From NCBI GenBank assembly GCA_016647705.1, contig CM028329.1, forward strand, positions 14,657,910 through 14,721,909: a stretch of DNA of 64,000 nucleotides, read 5' to 3'. This document shows positions 35,056 through 46,008 of the stretch, piece after piece; position 1 is the stretch's first letter; every line of letters begins with the position of its first letter. A program made the position numbers and the translations under genes. The notes beneath the pieces were generated by a model. It ran no database searches, was not told the DNA's origin, and was given only the letters and a program-made list of their open reading frames with translations. This DNA is from Eucommia ulmoides (lineage: Eukaryota; Streptophyta; Magnoliopsida; Garryales; Eucommiaceae).

Positions 35056-36213
35056 ATCCAAGAACATGTTAAGAACATGTGAGGATTCATACAAAACTAC
35101 AATCATGCCATGAGCTGTGCATACTCTCTACAATTCTCTCAAGAACTTTAAATTGATTCTTTACTAACTGGTAACAATAACAAATTAATGTTGTGATTCA
35201 AGTTGTTCACAATTTAAAAAACAATTAGTAATAGCTAACTAACGTTGTGATTCAGGTTGTTCACAACTAAAACCAACTAATAACCGAACTAGTCTTTAAC
35301 TAAAAACTAGACTAGTTTTCAACTAAACCAACTTAGCCTGCCAGTTTTCAACTTAATAAGGATGAACTATGTTTGACCTGATTTTTGGTAGCCACCCAAA
35401 GTACATAGGCAACCCACGATACAGGCTCGGTCACCTTAAACAATAAAAAATAGTTTTTACCTAAACAACGTAAAGACCTGATTCTCATTGATCTAAGATT
35501 CGTAGGCAACCCACATGGGGGTTCGGTCGCTTATACAAATAAATTAGTATTAGTCTTCATTTCATATAGTTTACATATTTATATCCTTGTCTCTTATAAA
35601 CTACTAGTGGATTGTCGCTGCCTAGAATAGTATAGTAGAGTATAATTTTACTGCTTTAATCATGATAGAAACACAAAAATGTTTTTATTTCTAGTATTAG
35701 TTGCATAATAGATTACCTTTATTCATTAAACCATGTAAAACACCATAAAAAGAGGAAAAACTTTGACAAGGGAATTATTTTTGTTTAGGTGAATCAAAGG
35801 AAACATCTTGGATATGTTTAACAGTCCATATCTATTTAGACCAAGGTACCGTTTACGGACAGGTGTCTTAGGGTGCGTAAAACCTCCCCCAAGCATAACC
35901 AACTCTCAAACTTAAATAATATATATTGTACACAGACTTTTTGAAGTCAAAACATGAGCCATTTTAAAAGGAAAAATAAATTTCTAAAATCTCGGTCACT
36001 AGTACACCATTTAACCCATGTTAGGTGGAGACTCTATTTTTTAACATAAATCTCAGCCCAAGAAGTTGTTCAAAACAGACAGCTAGAAAAGCTCTTGAAA
36101 AACCGTTTTCAAAATGAACGAATTTGGACGACTTAGAGAGAAAATGATGAAATTTGTTTTCATCCTCTTCCCAATTTTCTACTTCTTCCACTATTAAAAT
36201 TCAGGGTGCATCA

Positions 36214-36235
36214 GCTGGGGACCCATATTCATTGT

Positions 36236-36268
<33 letters not shown>

Positions 36269-36679
36269 TCATTTCATATGTATATATCGGCATGCATGCA
36301 TATTTACTATCCTTATTTACTGTATTTACATTATTGTCTTTAAATATTACATTTAAATGTTGTCTTTATATTTCTGCATTTATATTACTATATAATCTCT
36401 CTAACGCACGAGCATTCATTTTGCATTACATATTACTAACAGAAAACCCAAGCTATAACCCTTTTAGGGATAAAGAGACTGGCAGTAGGGGCTGAAGTCA
36501 GTGAGGTTACGACGCCGATCTAAGCCCTAAAAACCCTTAAGTTAGAAAGAGAAGTTAGTAGAAACATGGTCAGGTGGGTTCGTCTCTTGGGATCCAGTTC
36601 CACCAACCAAAGATGGATATTCTCCCGGGAAAGACGCCAGAGGTTTGAAGGTCTATGAACCGAGCCTCTTTAGGATGTG
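36214..36679 (+). other. 5' interior of Tat element 2
   Basis: It begins GCTGGGGACC, a shortened version of the post-LTR sequence of Tat elements, followed by a TAA/AAT microsatellite at 36237-36268. Next comes AT-rich leader sequence, and from about 36480 a more GC-balanced part (GACGCCGATC, GTTCGTCTCTTGGGATCC). No gag can be read before the Athila-like insertion at 36680. The full primer-binding site is not recognisable. Confidence 0.6.
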
Positions 36680-38101
36680 TGATAGGTGAAATTTGTTTAT
36701 ATATTCCCAAGCTGATTTTGGGAGTTTTCGAGTGTTATTATAGTGTTTTAATATGTGTTAATACGTTTTTATTTATTTTGTTATAAATCAGATGTTTGGA
36801 ACAAAAAGGGACGAAAATGGTTTATAATAGAGTAAATCAGTGGAACGTTGGTGGAAGTATAGTAGAAAAAGAGCAAAGAAGCCAAGTTCAGGACTGCTGG
36901 CCCAACGCTGCTACAATGAAACCACCGCTGCATGAATCAATAAAATAGAAACCTTTCTACCCTTCCAGCAATGTAGTGATGACCTCCTCTACTGCAATAG
37001 TATTTTCTACCACTGCAGTGGTCATCTAGCAGAATGCTTACTGACTTCTCACCACTGTAGCAGTGATTCCCACTGCTGCAGCAGTTGGACACCAGATCTT
37101 TTTGATATTTTAGGATATTTTCTTGATATTTTTGAATCATATTATATCCCCTCTTCTCCCCAACACTTAGAACATTTTTTGGTTGTTCTTTAGAGCTCCA
37201 AGACTATACCAAAGGGAGGATAACACAATTCCAAGAAGAGGGAACAAGATCGGAGCGATTTTAGCGAACGTGGATTTGTCCATTCTTAAGATAACAGCTT
37301 TTCTCCTTTATTTGACTTTTTATTTATTAAATTCTTATTGGTGTTTGATCATGTTTATCTTGTATATTGTTGAATATTGGGTTATGACCATGTATAGTTA
37401 AACATATATTGTTTAGGGTTTGATTGAATTCATGAAAACGTTGTTTGTATAAATCGATGTTTCGTTAATGGTTGTTCATGTATATCCAATTTTGTTTACC
37501 ATTTTATTACTTCCATAATATTCTTGTATTGGTATTGTGGTTGGTTTGAGAATATAGGGTTTGACACTCGGGAGAGATAGCCCCAAATTCGGACTAGGGT
37601 TTAAACACAATGCAATGATCTAATGACCCGGGAGGGTATTAGAAAGTATGCAATCCATGAGGTTGGGGAAAGAATCACGTGACCAAGTGTCGTATAGACG
37701 CTAGACGGGAACGTCAGTGTTGACGCAAAATCGCATATTTATTCACTTTACACTCGGGAGAGGTAGTGAGTGAGATTTCGATAACTAGATTGTCGGATAG
37801 TTTGAATGTCGTTAATGTACACTAGATTGAATCAAGCACGTTTAAGTGAACAAAGTTAATCCCTAGACAATATAATCCCTTAAACGTCATATTAGTATTA
37901 TAGTAATTAATTTAGTTTAGTATATTTTATTAACAAAAACTACATTTGAGTTGCCTAGGTAAAGTTAGGTTATGACAATTGCGGTACTTAGCGACGATCT
38001 AATCCATTCCCTGCGGATACGACAACCCCTACTCTTCCCACTCTACTAAAACTTGACCCGTACACTTGTAGTGAAAGTAGCGACGCAATATTTTGCTACC
38101 A
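36680..38101 (+). repeat. 5' LTR of the 36680-42193 element
   Basis: It starts TGATAGGTGAAA and ends TTTGCTACCA, 1422 bp. The palindrome cluster at about 36900-37090 has CTGCAG-type cores with decay (CACTGCAGTGG, CTGCTGCAGCAG). The CACTCGGGAGAG block is near 37567 and 37751, and GACCCGGGAGGGTATTAG is near 37625. Confidence 0.92.
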
Positions 38102-38107
38102 AGTTTT

Positions 38108-38125
38108 TGGCACCATTGCTGAGGA
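38108..38125 (+). other. Primer-binding site, tRNA-Asp type
   Basis: TGGCACCATTGCTGAGGA begins six bases after the LTR. All differences from the expected TGGCGCCGTTGCCGGGGA are transitions, mostly at CpG or CHG positions, the pattern left by cytosine methylation. Confidence 0.85.
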
Positions 38126-38151
38126 TTGGTTTTTAGATTGTTGTTCATACT

Positions 38152-39023
38152 ATGAGTAAGTAACTTAATTTTAATTTAGGCATTTATTTGTTTATAATTT
38201 TTGTTTGTAATTTTATTTTTCATGTAGGGTACTTAAAGATATTAGATCAACAAGTATTGTTGTATTTCTTTCAATGAGATTCCGAGACATTTTATTGTGC
38301 TTGGGATCTATACAAAGAGTTGTTGTTCCTATTCCCAAACCATTATTTCCCGAGGGAGTGTCAACTACTGAACTTCCTCGATGGGTTACTAGTTGCAACA
38401 AGAAATTGGGTTGAAGCAGGAAAGGGTACCACCTTTTTCGACCAACTAACCGCGGACGAAGTTTATCGGTTGTTAGAAGACATTGTGGAGTTTGATTATC
38501 AGAGTTGGAATTATTCAACAAGCTACCAAAGCTTGGGGGGTAATTCTACCATTTCGACGCCATAGATTGACACCCCGAACTAACAAGAGGAGTCTTCCCC
38601 CACCCTGCAGAAACTGTTAGCTGAATTAATGAGAGAGACTCAGGCTTTCTGGAGGGAGACGAATGACCGGATCAACAAGCATGAGGGTCGTCTTGACAAT
38701 ATTGAGACGACCTGCGCTGAAATTGACGCGACCATAACTTCTCTTCAAACACAAATCGGTCAGCTTATCTGCTTTATTAAGGCCAAGTCAGAAGTGGTGG
38801 CACTGAGAGACACACAAGCCACATTCATCGAAAGCCACCAAGAGGAACCAGATACGAACAAGAGGAGCTTGGGAGCATTCAAAGATGATTATTCAAATGA
38901 GACGGAAACCCAAGCATGGATCAACGATCACCATTTGAGATCCACCATGTGATGCCATCACAGATCAAAGACAATCACATCTACGACGATCCGATGTGGC
39001 TCACTTGTCCTTCGCAGCCTTAA
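38152..39023 (+). pseudogene. Split gag-like gene of the 36680-42193 element
   Basis: A four-base first exon (ATG plus A, 38152-38155) and a second exon from 38228 would be joined by removing the putative intron, which puts the ATG in frame with gag. The second exon encodes a partial Retrotrans_gag domain (FYCAWDLYKELLF, LLNFLDGL, TADEVYRLLEDI), WNYSTSYQSLG, a probable coiled coil (AFWRETNDRINKHEGRLDN, SLQTQIGQL) and an acidic tail. There is a stop early in exon 2, two stops near 38565-38585, and a frame change near 38930 before the terminal WLTCP segment, which ends at 39021-39023. It would be a structural protein needing enzymes in trans. Confidence 0.8.
38156..38227 (+). other. Putative gag-leader intron (72 nt), copy 2
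   Basis: It starts with the consensus donor GTAAGTAACT and ends TTTTTCATGTAG after a long T-rich stretch. Removal joins A to GGTACTT and extends the gag frame back to an ATG. Without splicing the upstream frame is closed by a TAA just after the ATG, so splicing gives the only long reading from that start. The size and T-richness suit a minimal plant intron. Confidence 0.6.
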
Positions 39024-40829
39024 GCACCGTCCTTTCATGCCCACCAAGGACATGAGACAGAGATGAGTCGAGTTGAAAGTATGGGCTAAGCAATGCCAAA
39101 TTTTGCCAAGCTTGAGGGTTTTCTAAATCAAGACCCATATGTGGTGTTGTATGACACTTACTATGAGCGGAAGCCACTCTTTAACAAGCCCTTCTCTGTG
39201 TCAGACCAAGGATAATAAACTAAGCGCTTCTTGGTAGGCAACCCAAGGTTTTAAAATAAATTAATCCATCACCACTGACTTCGGAGGCGAGATTGTCTCA
39301 CCTCCTAAGTACGTGTTCTAAACCCCCTTCGTTGTTATGCTTTATTTCTATTGTTGAGTTTGATGTTGGGACATTGTGGACACTGCCCGTTTTAAGTTTG
39401 GGGGTGATGTGTAGTATGTTTGTATGTTTTCTTTTGTTAGTTATGTAATTTAAATTTAATTGTTGTTAGTTATGTAGTTTTAGTTAAATTGATTGCATGT
39501 TTGTTTGTTTGTGTACTATGTTTGTGTTTGTTGTAGTTGTTGTGCATGTATTGAGTTTTTGAGTTCGTCTGGGCTATTACCTGATGATGATATTATCCCC
39601 TGGTTGTTTGTTGAGGTCAAGGGTAATGCCCATTCATGTGAGTTTTGTGTGCTTGGCATGTCGTTTTGGTGAAAGTTATTGTGGATCCTAATTTGCACGA
39701 GCACGTAAACTCAATGTATAGCTATTTAATTGATTTGAGGCCAATTAACCATTAGATAAATTCATGCCAATTTTTCGGATTCTAGAACCTAATTGGGGAA
39801 ACTTGAGGCAAAATCCTAGGCGAGGTAGTTCAGGAGATATGATTTAGGCATTCATTTTATTAGCTTAAGCCTTTGAAGTTTACCTTGTAATATATTTATC
39901 CCTCATTACCGTGTCGAAACCTATAAGCTGTTTCAATTCTGAACACGTAACAAATACCCTGGCCAATTGAATTCTTTCCAAACCTATATCGCTAAATCGA
40001 AGGCATAATCTGAGTGAAATCAAATTAGCATTCGTGTATGCTACTTGAAGTGAGCGGTTGGATTTTAGGCAAACTTTTCATTGGTTCGGTATTCAAGTAC
40101 TCACTTGTCATTTTTCTTTCGTTTTAACCACACCCATAAAATTGTAATAATCGAATAAGTTTGGGTTGTGGTTTGTTTAAAAAAAATGTAAATATCGTTC
40201 TATTTCTGTTTTTTTTACAAGTGAGTACAGAGTTCTTAAATGTATGTTCAGGGTTGTTTTGAATTTATCTATGGGGGTTCGAGTGTGATTGTGTACCAAA
40301 CATTGTGCCTTCGATATCATTGAGTTAATGACATTTACTTATTTTCTATTCCTGATATACCCTTGGCCATTTTCCAAAAACTGAACCAAGTCTTATTGAT
40401 CTATTTGAATTTCCAAGCCTATATTAGTGGAGAGTAGAACCTAATCAGGCATATGGATATCCTAATCCTTTACGGTTTAAGTCGTGAGCTTCGTTGGTAG
40501 ATAATCCAATCCGGCTATTAGATAGTTATATTATTGAGTTTCGCAAACTCACTTTGAATGTATCTAGAATGGCGTTTACCATTATTGAATGTTGAAATTC
40601 TAGAATATCACATGGTGCGTTTTACTCCTAAACTCGATATGATTGGGGGTCATTGAGGGAAAACATTTTGGTCGGTATAGTTGAATTTCAAAACTCGCAT
40701 GTCATTATATTTAGGTAGTTTGTGTTTTTATTCTTGTTTAGTTTTTGTGTTAGTTATTTAATTGTGTTTGTTTATTTTAGTATAAGTGTTTTGCTCAAGG
40801 ACTAGCAAAATTCTAAGTTTGGGGGTATT
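39024..40829 (+). other. 3' non-coding interior and polypurine tract of the 36680-42193 element
   Basis: It has no long frame. AAGTTTGGGGGT occurs twice, at 39394-39405 after GACACTGCCCGTTTT and at 40815-40826 as the real polypurine tract before the LTR. A third degraded form (AAGTTTGGGTTGTGG) lies near 40158. The region is well conserved between copies. Confidence 0.75.
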
Positions 40830-42193
40830 TGATAGGTGGAATTTGTCCGGTAGGTTTCGAGTATTATTATAGTGTTTTAATATGTGTTAATATGTTTTTA
40901 TTTGTTTTGTTATAAATCAGATGTTTGGGATGAAAAGGGACAAAAACAGTTCATAATCGAGTAAATTGGTGGAACATCGGAGGAAGAACGGTGGAAAAAG
41001 AGCAAAGAAGGCAAGTTCAAGACTGCAGGGCCACAGCTACAGTGGTGAAACCACCGTTGCAGTGATCAATAAAACAAAAACCTTTTGTCCTTCTACTAGT
41101 ACAGCGGTGACCTCCTCCACTACAGCGGTGTTTCCCATCGTTGCAGCGGTCATCCAGCAGAATGCCTACTGACTTCTCATCGCTACAGCGGTCCGACACC
41201 AGATCTTTTAGATATTTTGGGATATTGTCTTGATATTTTTTAATCCTATTATATCCCCTCATCTCCCCCAACACTTAGGACATTTTTTGGGTGTTCTTGA
41301 GAGCTCTAAGACTATACCAAAGGAAGGATAACACAATTCCAAGAAGAGGGAACAAGATCGGAGCGGTTTTAGTAAACGTGGATCCGTCTATTCTTAAGAT
41401 ATTAACTTTTCTCCTTTATTTATTAAACCCTTATTGGTATTTGATCATATTTAGGTTATATATTATTGAATATTGGGTTATGACCATGTATAGCTAAACA
41501 TATATTGTCTAGGGTTTGATTGAATTCATGAAAACGTTGTTTGTATAAATCGATGTTTCGTTAATGGTTGTTCATGTATTTCCGATTGTGTTTACCATTT
41601 TATTACTTCCATAGTATGCTTGTATTGGTATTGTGGTTGGTTTGAGAATACGGGATTTAACACTTGGGAGAGATAACCCCGAATTCGGACTAGGGTTTAA
41701 ACACAACGCGACAATCTAATGACTCGAGAGGGTATTAGAAATTGTGCAATCTGTGAGGTTGGGGCGAGACTCATGTAACTAAGTGTCGTATAGACGCTAG
41801 ATGGGGACGTCGGCATTAACAGGAAGTCGCATATTCATTCACTTTATACTCGGGAGAGGTAGTGAGTGAGATTTTGATACCTAGATTGTTGGATAGTTTG
41901 AATATCGTTAATGTAAACTGGATTGAATCGAACACGTTTAAGTGAACAAAGTTAATCCCTAGGAAATATAATCTCTTAAACGTCATATTAGTAAGTAATT
42001 AATTTAGTTTAGTATATTTTATTAACAAAAACTACATTTGAGTTGCCTAGATAAAGTTAGGTTATAACAACCGTGGTACTTAGCAATGATCTGATCCAAT
42101 CCCTGCAGATACGACAACCCCTACTCTTCCCACTCTACTAAAACTTGACCCGTACACTTGCGGTGAAAGTGTTGACGTAATATTCTTCTACCA
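40830..42193 (+). repeat. 3' LTR of the 36680-42193 element
   Basis: It starts TGATAGGTGGAA and ends CTTCTACCA, 1364 bp. Compared with the 5' LTR it lacks a short piece near the start (GTTTATATATTCCCAAG) and retains GTTGCAGCGGT and CTACAGCGGTG palindrome remnants at about 41030-41200. Confidence 0.92.
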
Positions 42194-44074
42194 ATGCACT
42201 AGAATAAAAGACAAAACCACATAGAGTATGGCTAGGGCAAGGGATAAGAAAAACCATGTTCTACTTAGGACACTTATCTTAGAGAGCGATGTATTTTTTT
42301 AATTTTTGTACAGGTATTTACATTATTGTTATTCTAGGTATATAGAATAACCTTCTAGAATAAATAGAGGCATAATAATTGGCACAAGAGTTTTTGTTTT
42401 GTCCCACACATTGCTAGCTTACTCCACTTTGAAAAACAATTTCAAAGATTTGAATATGGGGCAAGCTACAGGAAAGAACAAGAATCCTTATTTTACTTGA
42501 CCCAATAAATCCTCAAATATAAACATCAAATTAATAATTCCCATTTAATCCATAATAATTTATTTAAAAATTTACTCTAATAAAATCACAACTACCTTCG
42601 CCTTTAAATAAAAGCAAAAAAAAAAAAAAATCATCTCAAATAAACAAATAATCATAACCTTTGCAAAACAAAGTTGTCTAAGGTTCGCCCACTAAGACAA
42701 CACGAAGTAATCTACGTCGATCGTACGGAATCATGTTAAACTACCAAAATATAAGAAAGTATCATCACACAATCGAATCAGGACTGTGTGATACAAATAG
42801 TAAGCATATCCCGAGTCACAATTCCCTAAGAAATGTATTTCATGTCCTAAGCATAGTGTCTTTTCTCATAAATCCTACACAGTAAGAATTATGCACTGTA
42901 AGAAAGACATTAAGTTTAGGTTTAAAAAACCTTAAGCAAGTCAAAACCTTTTCTGATAGGAAGCCAATTAAGGTTCACTGGTCAGAATGTCAAATTTACC
43001 CTCAATAGATATCATGAACTCAAAGATGTCTTAGACTCTTCCTCATGCCCTAAGAATGATGATCCATCTTTCAATAAAGAGAAAATATAATTCTACCATT
43101 GGGTCCTAGGGAAACAGTTATCCATTTTTGAGGAAAAAAGACGTGTCTGTTATCAATTCCTAGGAGAGATTATCTCGACTTTGAAAAGAAAATAGAGGAT
43201 AATTCTATCAATAAGTCCTAGGAGCCACGATCTATCTTTAAGGAGAAAAATAGGACAATCCTGTCATTAAATCCTAAGAGAAATGATCTATAGGAAAAAT
43301 CTAGGATAATTTTGTCACTAGGTCCTAAGAACTATAATCAATTTGTAAGAAAAAGAAGAGTTTGTCACCAAGTTCGAGAAGCAAATATCCCTACTTTGAA
43401 AAGAAAAAAGAAATGATATTTCTATCATTAATTCCTAGGAGACATGATCCATATCTTGAGGAGGAAAATGACATTTGTACCCTAGAGTCCTAGGAAGAAT
43501 GATCTGTCCTTAGAGAATGAAGAGTCAATTATGCCATAAGCCTAAAGGACTGTATATTTTTTTAGGATAATCCAAAACTGTCGAGTTACCCTGATCCTAT
43601 GAAAGCCAAGTCCAAGCCGAGGTCTGTTCTAAACATATCTGAGAATTTTCTACTAGAGTTAAATCTTCCTAGGATTGCATACATACAGCATAAACATTAT
43701 CATCTATGTAGACATACTCGCATATAGTCAAGAATATAACCACACATAAAGATAGGACAATTTGCATCTTTAAAAGTTCATAAGTAGAGGTCTAGGTTGT
43801 TAATCACTTAATAAATCTAGAAAAATCGACTCTAGGTGACTTTTGCTAAAAGGTATCCGAGATTTGTTTGCCAAGATTATAAGATGGACCCGATCCCTCT
43901 CTCCGTTAGAAATATTTGGAATGACTCCAAGATCCCGACGACGCCCGAACACATTTCCTCCTGACACAAATGCTGAGCTAGATGAATCTAGTCTCGCTAT
44001 TCCAAGAAGATGACCAATTACTGCCCTTAGCATGATAATACGTTGGGACGAATTACAAATCGAGAGGCTCCCTC
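42194..44074 (+). other. Tat element 2 interior, mostly non-coding or decayed
   Basis: AT-rich sequence with an A run at 42617-42630 and a tandem block at about 43045-43525 based on the palindrome TCCTAGGA. No protein domain is recognised until the gag fragment at 44075. A reverse-strand open frame at 43800-44033 has no recognisable homology and is judged a shadow. Confidence 0.55.
43045..43525. repeat. Tandem repeat of about 60-65 bp with TCCTAGGA
   Basis: Units begin TCCTAGGA (or TCCTAAGA) followed by a GATCTATC-type phrase, then AAGAGAAAA-type purines and GATAATTCTRTCA. They recur about seven times with increasing divergence. The purine-rich centre may have been coding once, but no frame is kept. 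Confidence 0.75.
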
Positions 44075-44302
44075 ATGGAAAATGGATTGCTACTGAAAAT
44101 TTCGATAGCCTTAGAACCTATTCTCCCTAACCTAGGAAAGCCTTACGATCTGAGGTTTAACCATCGCACTTTCTATCAATATCACTATGGAATGACTGGT
44201 CACCACATCAATCAGTGTCAGGACCTCAAGAAACGTGTTAAGGATCTCATCCAGATAGGGATCATAAGTATCTCGAGAAACAAATTGACCATTAAAGAAT
44301 AG
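44075..44302 (+). pseudogene. Tat gag fragment with degenerate zinc-binding segment
   Basis: A 75-codon open stretch contains HYGMTGHHINQC followed by DLKKRVKDLIQIGII. In Tat elements a C-x2-H-x5-H-x4-C-like segment followed by LK-x2-VQDLI lies near the end of gag, just before protease. Here the first Cys is Tyr. Upstream and downstream frames are broken. It supports the assignment of 42194-44645 to a Tat interior and gives the plus orientation. Confidence 0.75.
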
Positions 44303-44645
44303 GAAAAAAAAACATCTATATCTTCGTTTCCTTTAGTTTCTTAAGTACTTTCTAATAAACCAACTATTATCCTATATTCCTATGTACTAAATGCAAACTT
44401 ATTTTATCTAAGGTCGACTCAGGTCTTTATACTCTAAATATCAAAAATTAATTTTCTTATCGCAATTTACACACCGTGAATAACTAAAAATAATGATAAT
44501 ATAATTTCACTACTAAACTAGACCATAATCCAAAGGAAAAACGTTAAAAGAAATGTATTGTTTCAACTAAACAATGGTGATATATTGACAAAAAATCTAA
44601 GAATGTTAGAAAAAAACTTAAGAGCCCTGTTATGGAATCGCTACA
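44303..44645 (+). other. Tat element 2 interior before the copia insertion
   Basis: AT-rich non-coding sequence with no recognisable domain. It ends with CTACA (44641-44645), the left target duplication of the copia element. The interior resumes at 54076. Confidence 0.6.
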
Positions 44646-46008
44646 TGTTGTCCCAATGAGCAACCCAAGAGGGGGGGTGAATTGAGTAGTTATAAAAATT
44701 TAAACAATTAAATCTTTTAACACTTAATTATTAAATAACCATTTTTTCCTAAATTAATTATTATCTTTATTACGTGGCGGATAAGTGTTTATAACTAAGT
44801 GCACAAGAAAACACAATATAATGAAAATAAAGAATGCATCATACCAAGATATATCCTGATTCAGTAAGCTAACCTTGCCAAATCCAGTCCCTCGAGCTCC
44901 ACAGAGATTCGTAATCTCTAAACCCCTTGATTTCTTTACCAGATAAGAACCAAGCCATTACAACAATTCTTTTACCCGACTCAGAATTAACCTTTAAAAA
45001 TATCATTTTCCCAGACTAAGGAAGAACCTTATCTTTTTACCAAGTTAAAGACTAACCTAATTCTATTACAGGAAGAATCAAAACCTAATCTTTTTAACAG
45101 ACTAAAGATCAAACCTCACCACAATCTCATATATCTTTTTCCCAAGTAAGGATAAAACTATTACAACTCACTCAATTCAATTGTAGGAAGAATCAAGACC
45201 TAGTTCTTTCCAAGGGAAAAGAATAATCTAATATTTTTACTGAAGATAAAGATCAAACCCTAATTTTTTTCAAAAGAAAAAGATCAAAATCTAGTTATCT
45301 GACTAGATACCGTCTCAACCGTGTCTAATCCGCTCAAACTCACAAATATAGAAAAATATGAGTTTCTTCATCCAAGGAGTTTCTACCACTTCAATACAGA
45401 TATACTTTATTAATGCCCCGAAATTTACTACGTGATAGATATAGTAAGGTAAATTGATTTTTGATTAATAAACAATGTGGGTAACACAAATTAAAGCACG
45501 TATTCAGATCGTCACACAAAATTGCTTTAAAAAGACTTTCATGCTTTTACATTTAAAAATGATTTTCTAATGATCTTAAATCCAAGCAAGCAATAATAAT
45601 ATAAAATCAAAATAGAGAACAATAACTTGGTAAAATCTCACCAGAAAAACACCGAAGATTGAAACAAAATCACAATATAGCACAAGTCGGTGATGTTAAA
45701 TCAACAACATTTTAGATCAAGAACTTATATATAATCTCGCACAAAAATCTCAGCATAAATATCACTCTTAGAATAGCTCAAAGTTGATGTTCTTGATGTG
45801 ATTAACCTCAATCCAGTAGGTCTATATATATAGACTGATAACACGCCCTCCAACGGCTACTTTTCAAAAAATATGCCTCTAAAAGACACTCTTAGACCCT
45901 ATATAATAATATAATTCAATTATGGGGTAATCCAATTAAAAATATCTTTTAAAATTCTCGAATAAAACCATGGAATATTTCTCAATTAACAATCATTAAA
46001 ATAGGAAG

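Larger units (their letters stand above)
30309..36213 (+). repeat. 5' LTR (C) of Tat element 2, interrupted by a solo copia LTR
   Basis: It starts TATAGACACCGC and ends GGGTGCATCA, followed by GCTGGGGACC, as expected of a 5' LTR joining its interior. Without the 2643-bp insertion and its 5-bp duplication it is 3257 bp. It carries a TATA box at 31774-31781, the hairpin at 31926-31955 and a second, diverged copy of the downstream segment (32047-32165) that LTR A lacks and LTR B shares. GAACTACGT-type units occur near 35365 and 35460. Confidence 0.88.
36680..42193 (+). mobile_element. Full-length Athila-like gag-only retrotransposon (5514 bp), best structural copy
   Basis: LTRs at 36680-38101 and 40830-42193 flank an interior with a primer-binding site (38108), a likely intron (38156-38227), a gag-like frame (to 39023), a 1.8-kb non-coding tail and a polypurine tract (40817-40829). 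Flanks are ATGTG (36675-36679) and ATGCA (42194-42198), a target duplication with two transitions. No enzymes are encoded. It interrupts the 5' interior of Tat element 2. Confidence 0.92.

Noticed and set aside
25197..36213. LTRs A and C as the two ends of one element
   Set aside because: A follows a polypurine tract (a 3' LTR) and C precedes interior 5' sequence (a 5' LTR), so between them lies foreign copia sequence, not an interior. C also shares a duplication with B that A lacks.
36154..36495. Open frame of 113 codons with an Asn run
   Set aside because: It spans an LTR-interior junction and a TAA/AAT microsatellite, with no homology.
38108..38125. Possible tRNA-Asp gene fragment
   Set aside because: It is only the complement of a tRNA 3' end directly after an LTR, the position of a primer-binding site. 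No tRNA body is present here or at the other primer-binding sites.
38213..38521. Minus-strand open frame of 102 codons
   Set aside because: It is antisense to the gag exon at 38228-39023, where the plus strand has gag motifs.
43800..44033. Minus-strand open frame of 77 codons with unusually normal composition
   Set aside because: There is no recognisable domain. It lies antisense to the stretch just before the plus-strand Tat gag fragment, so it is most likely a shadow of old coding sequence.
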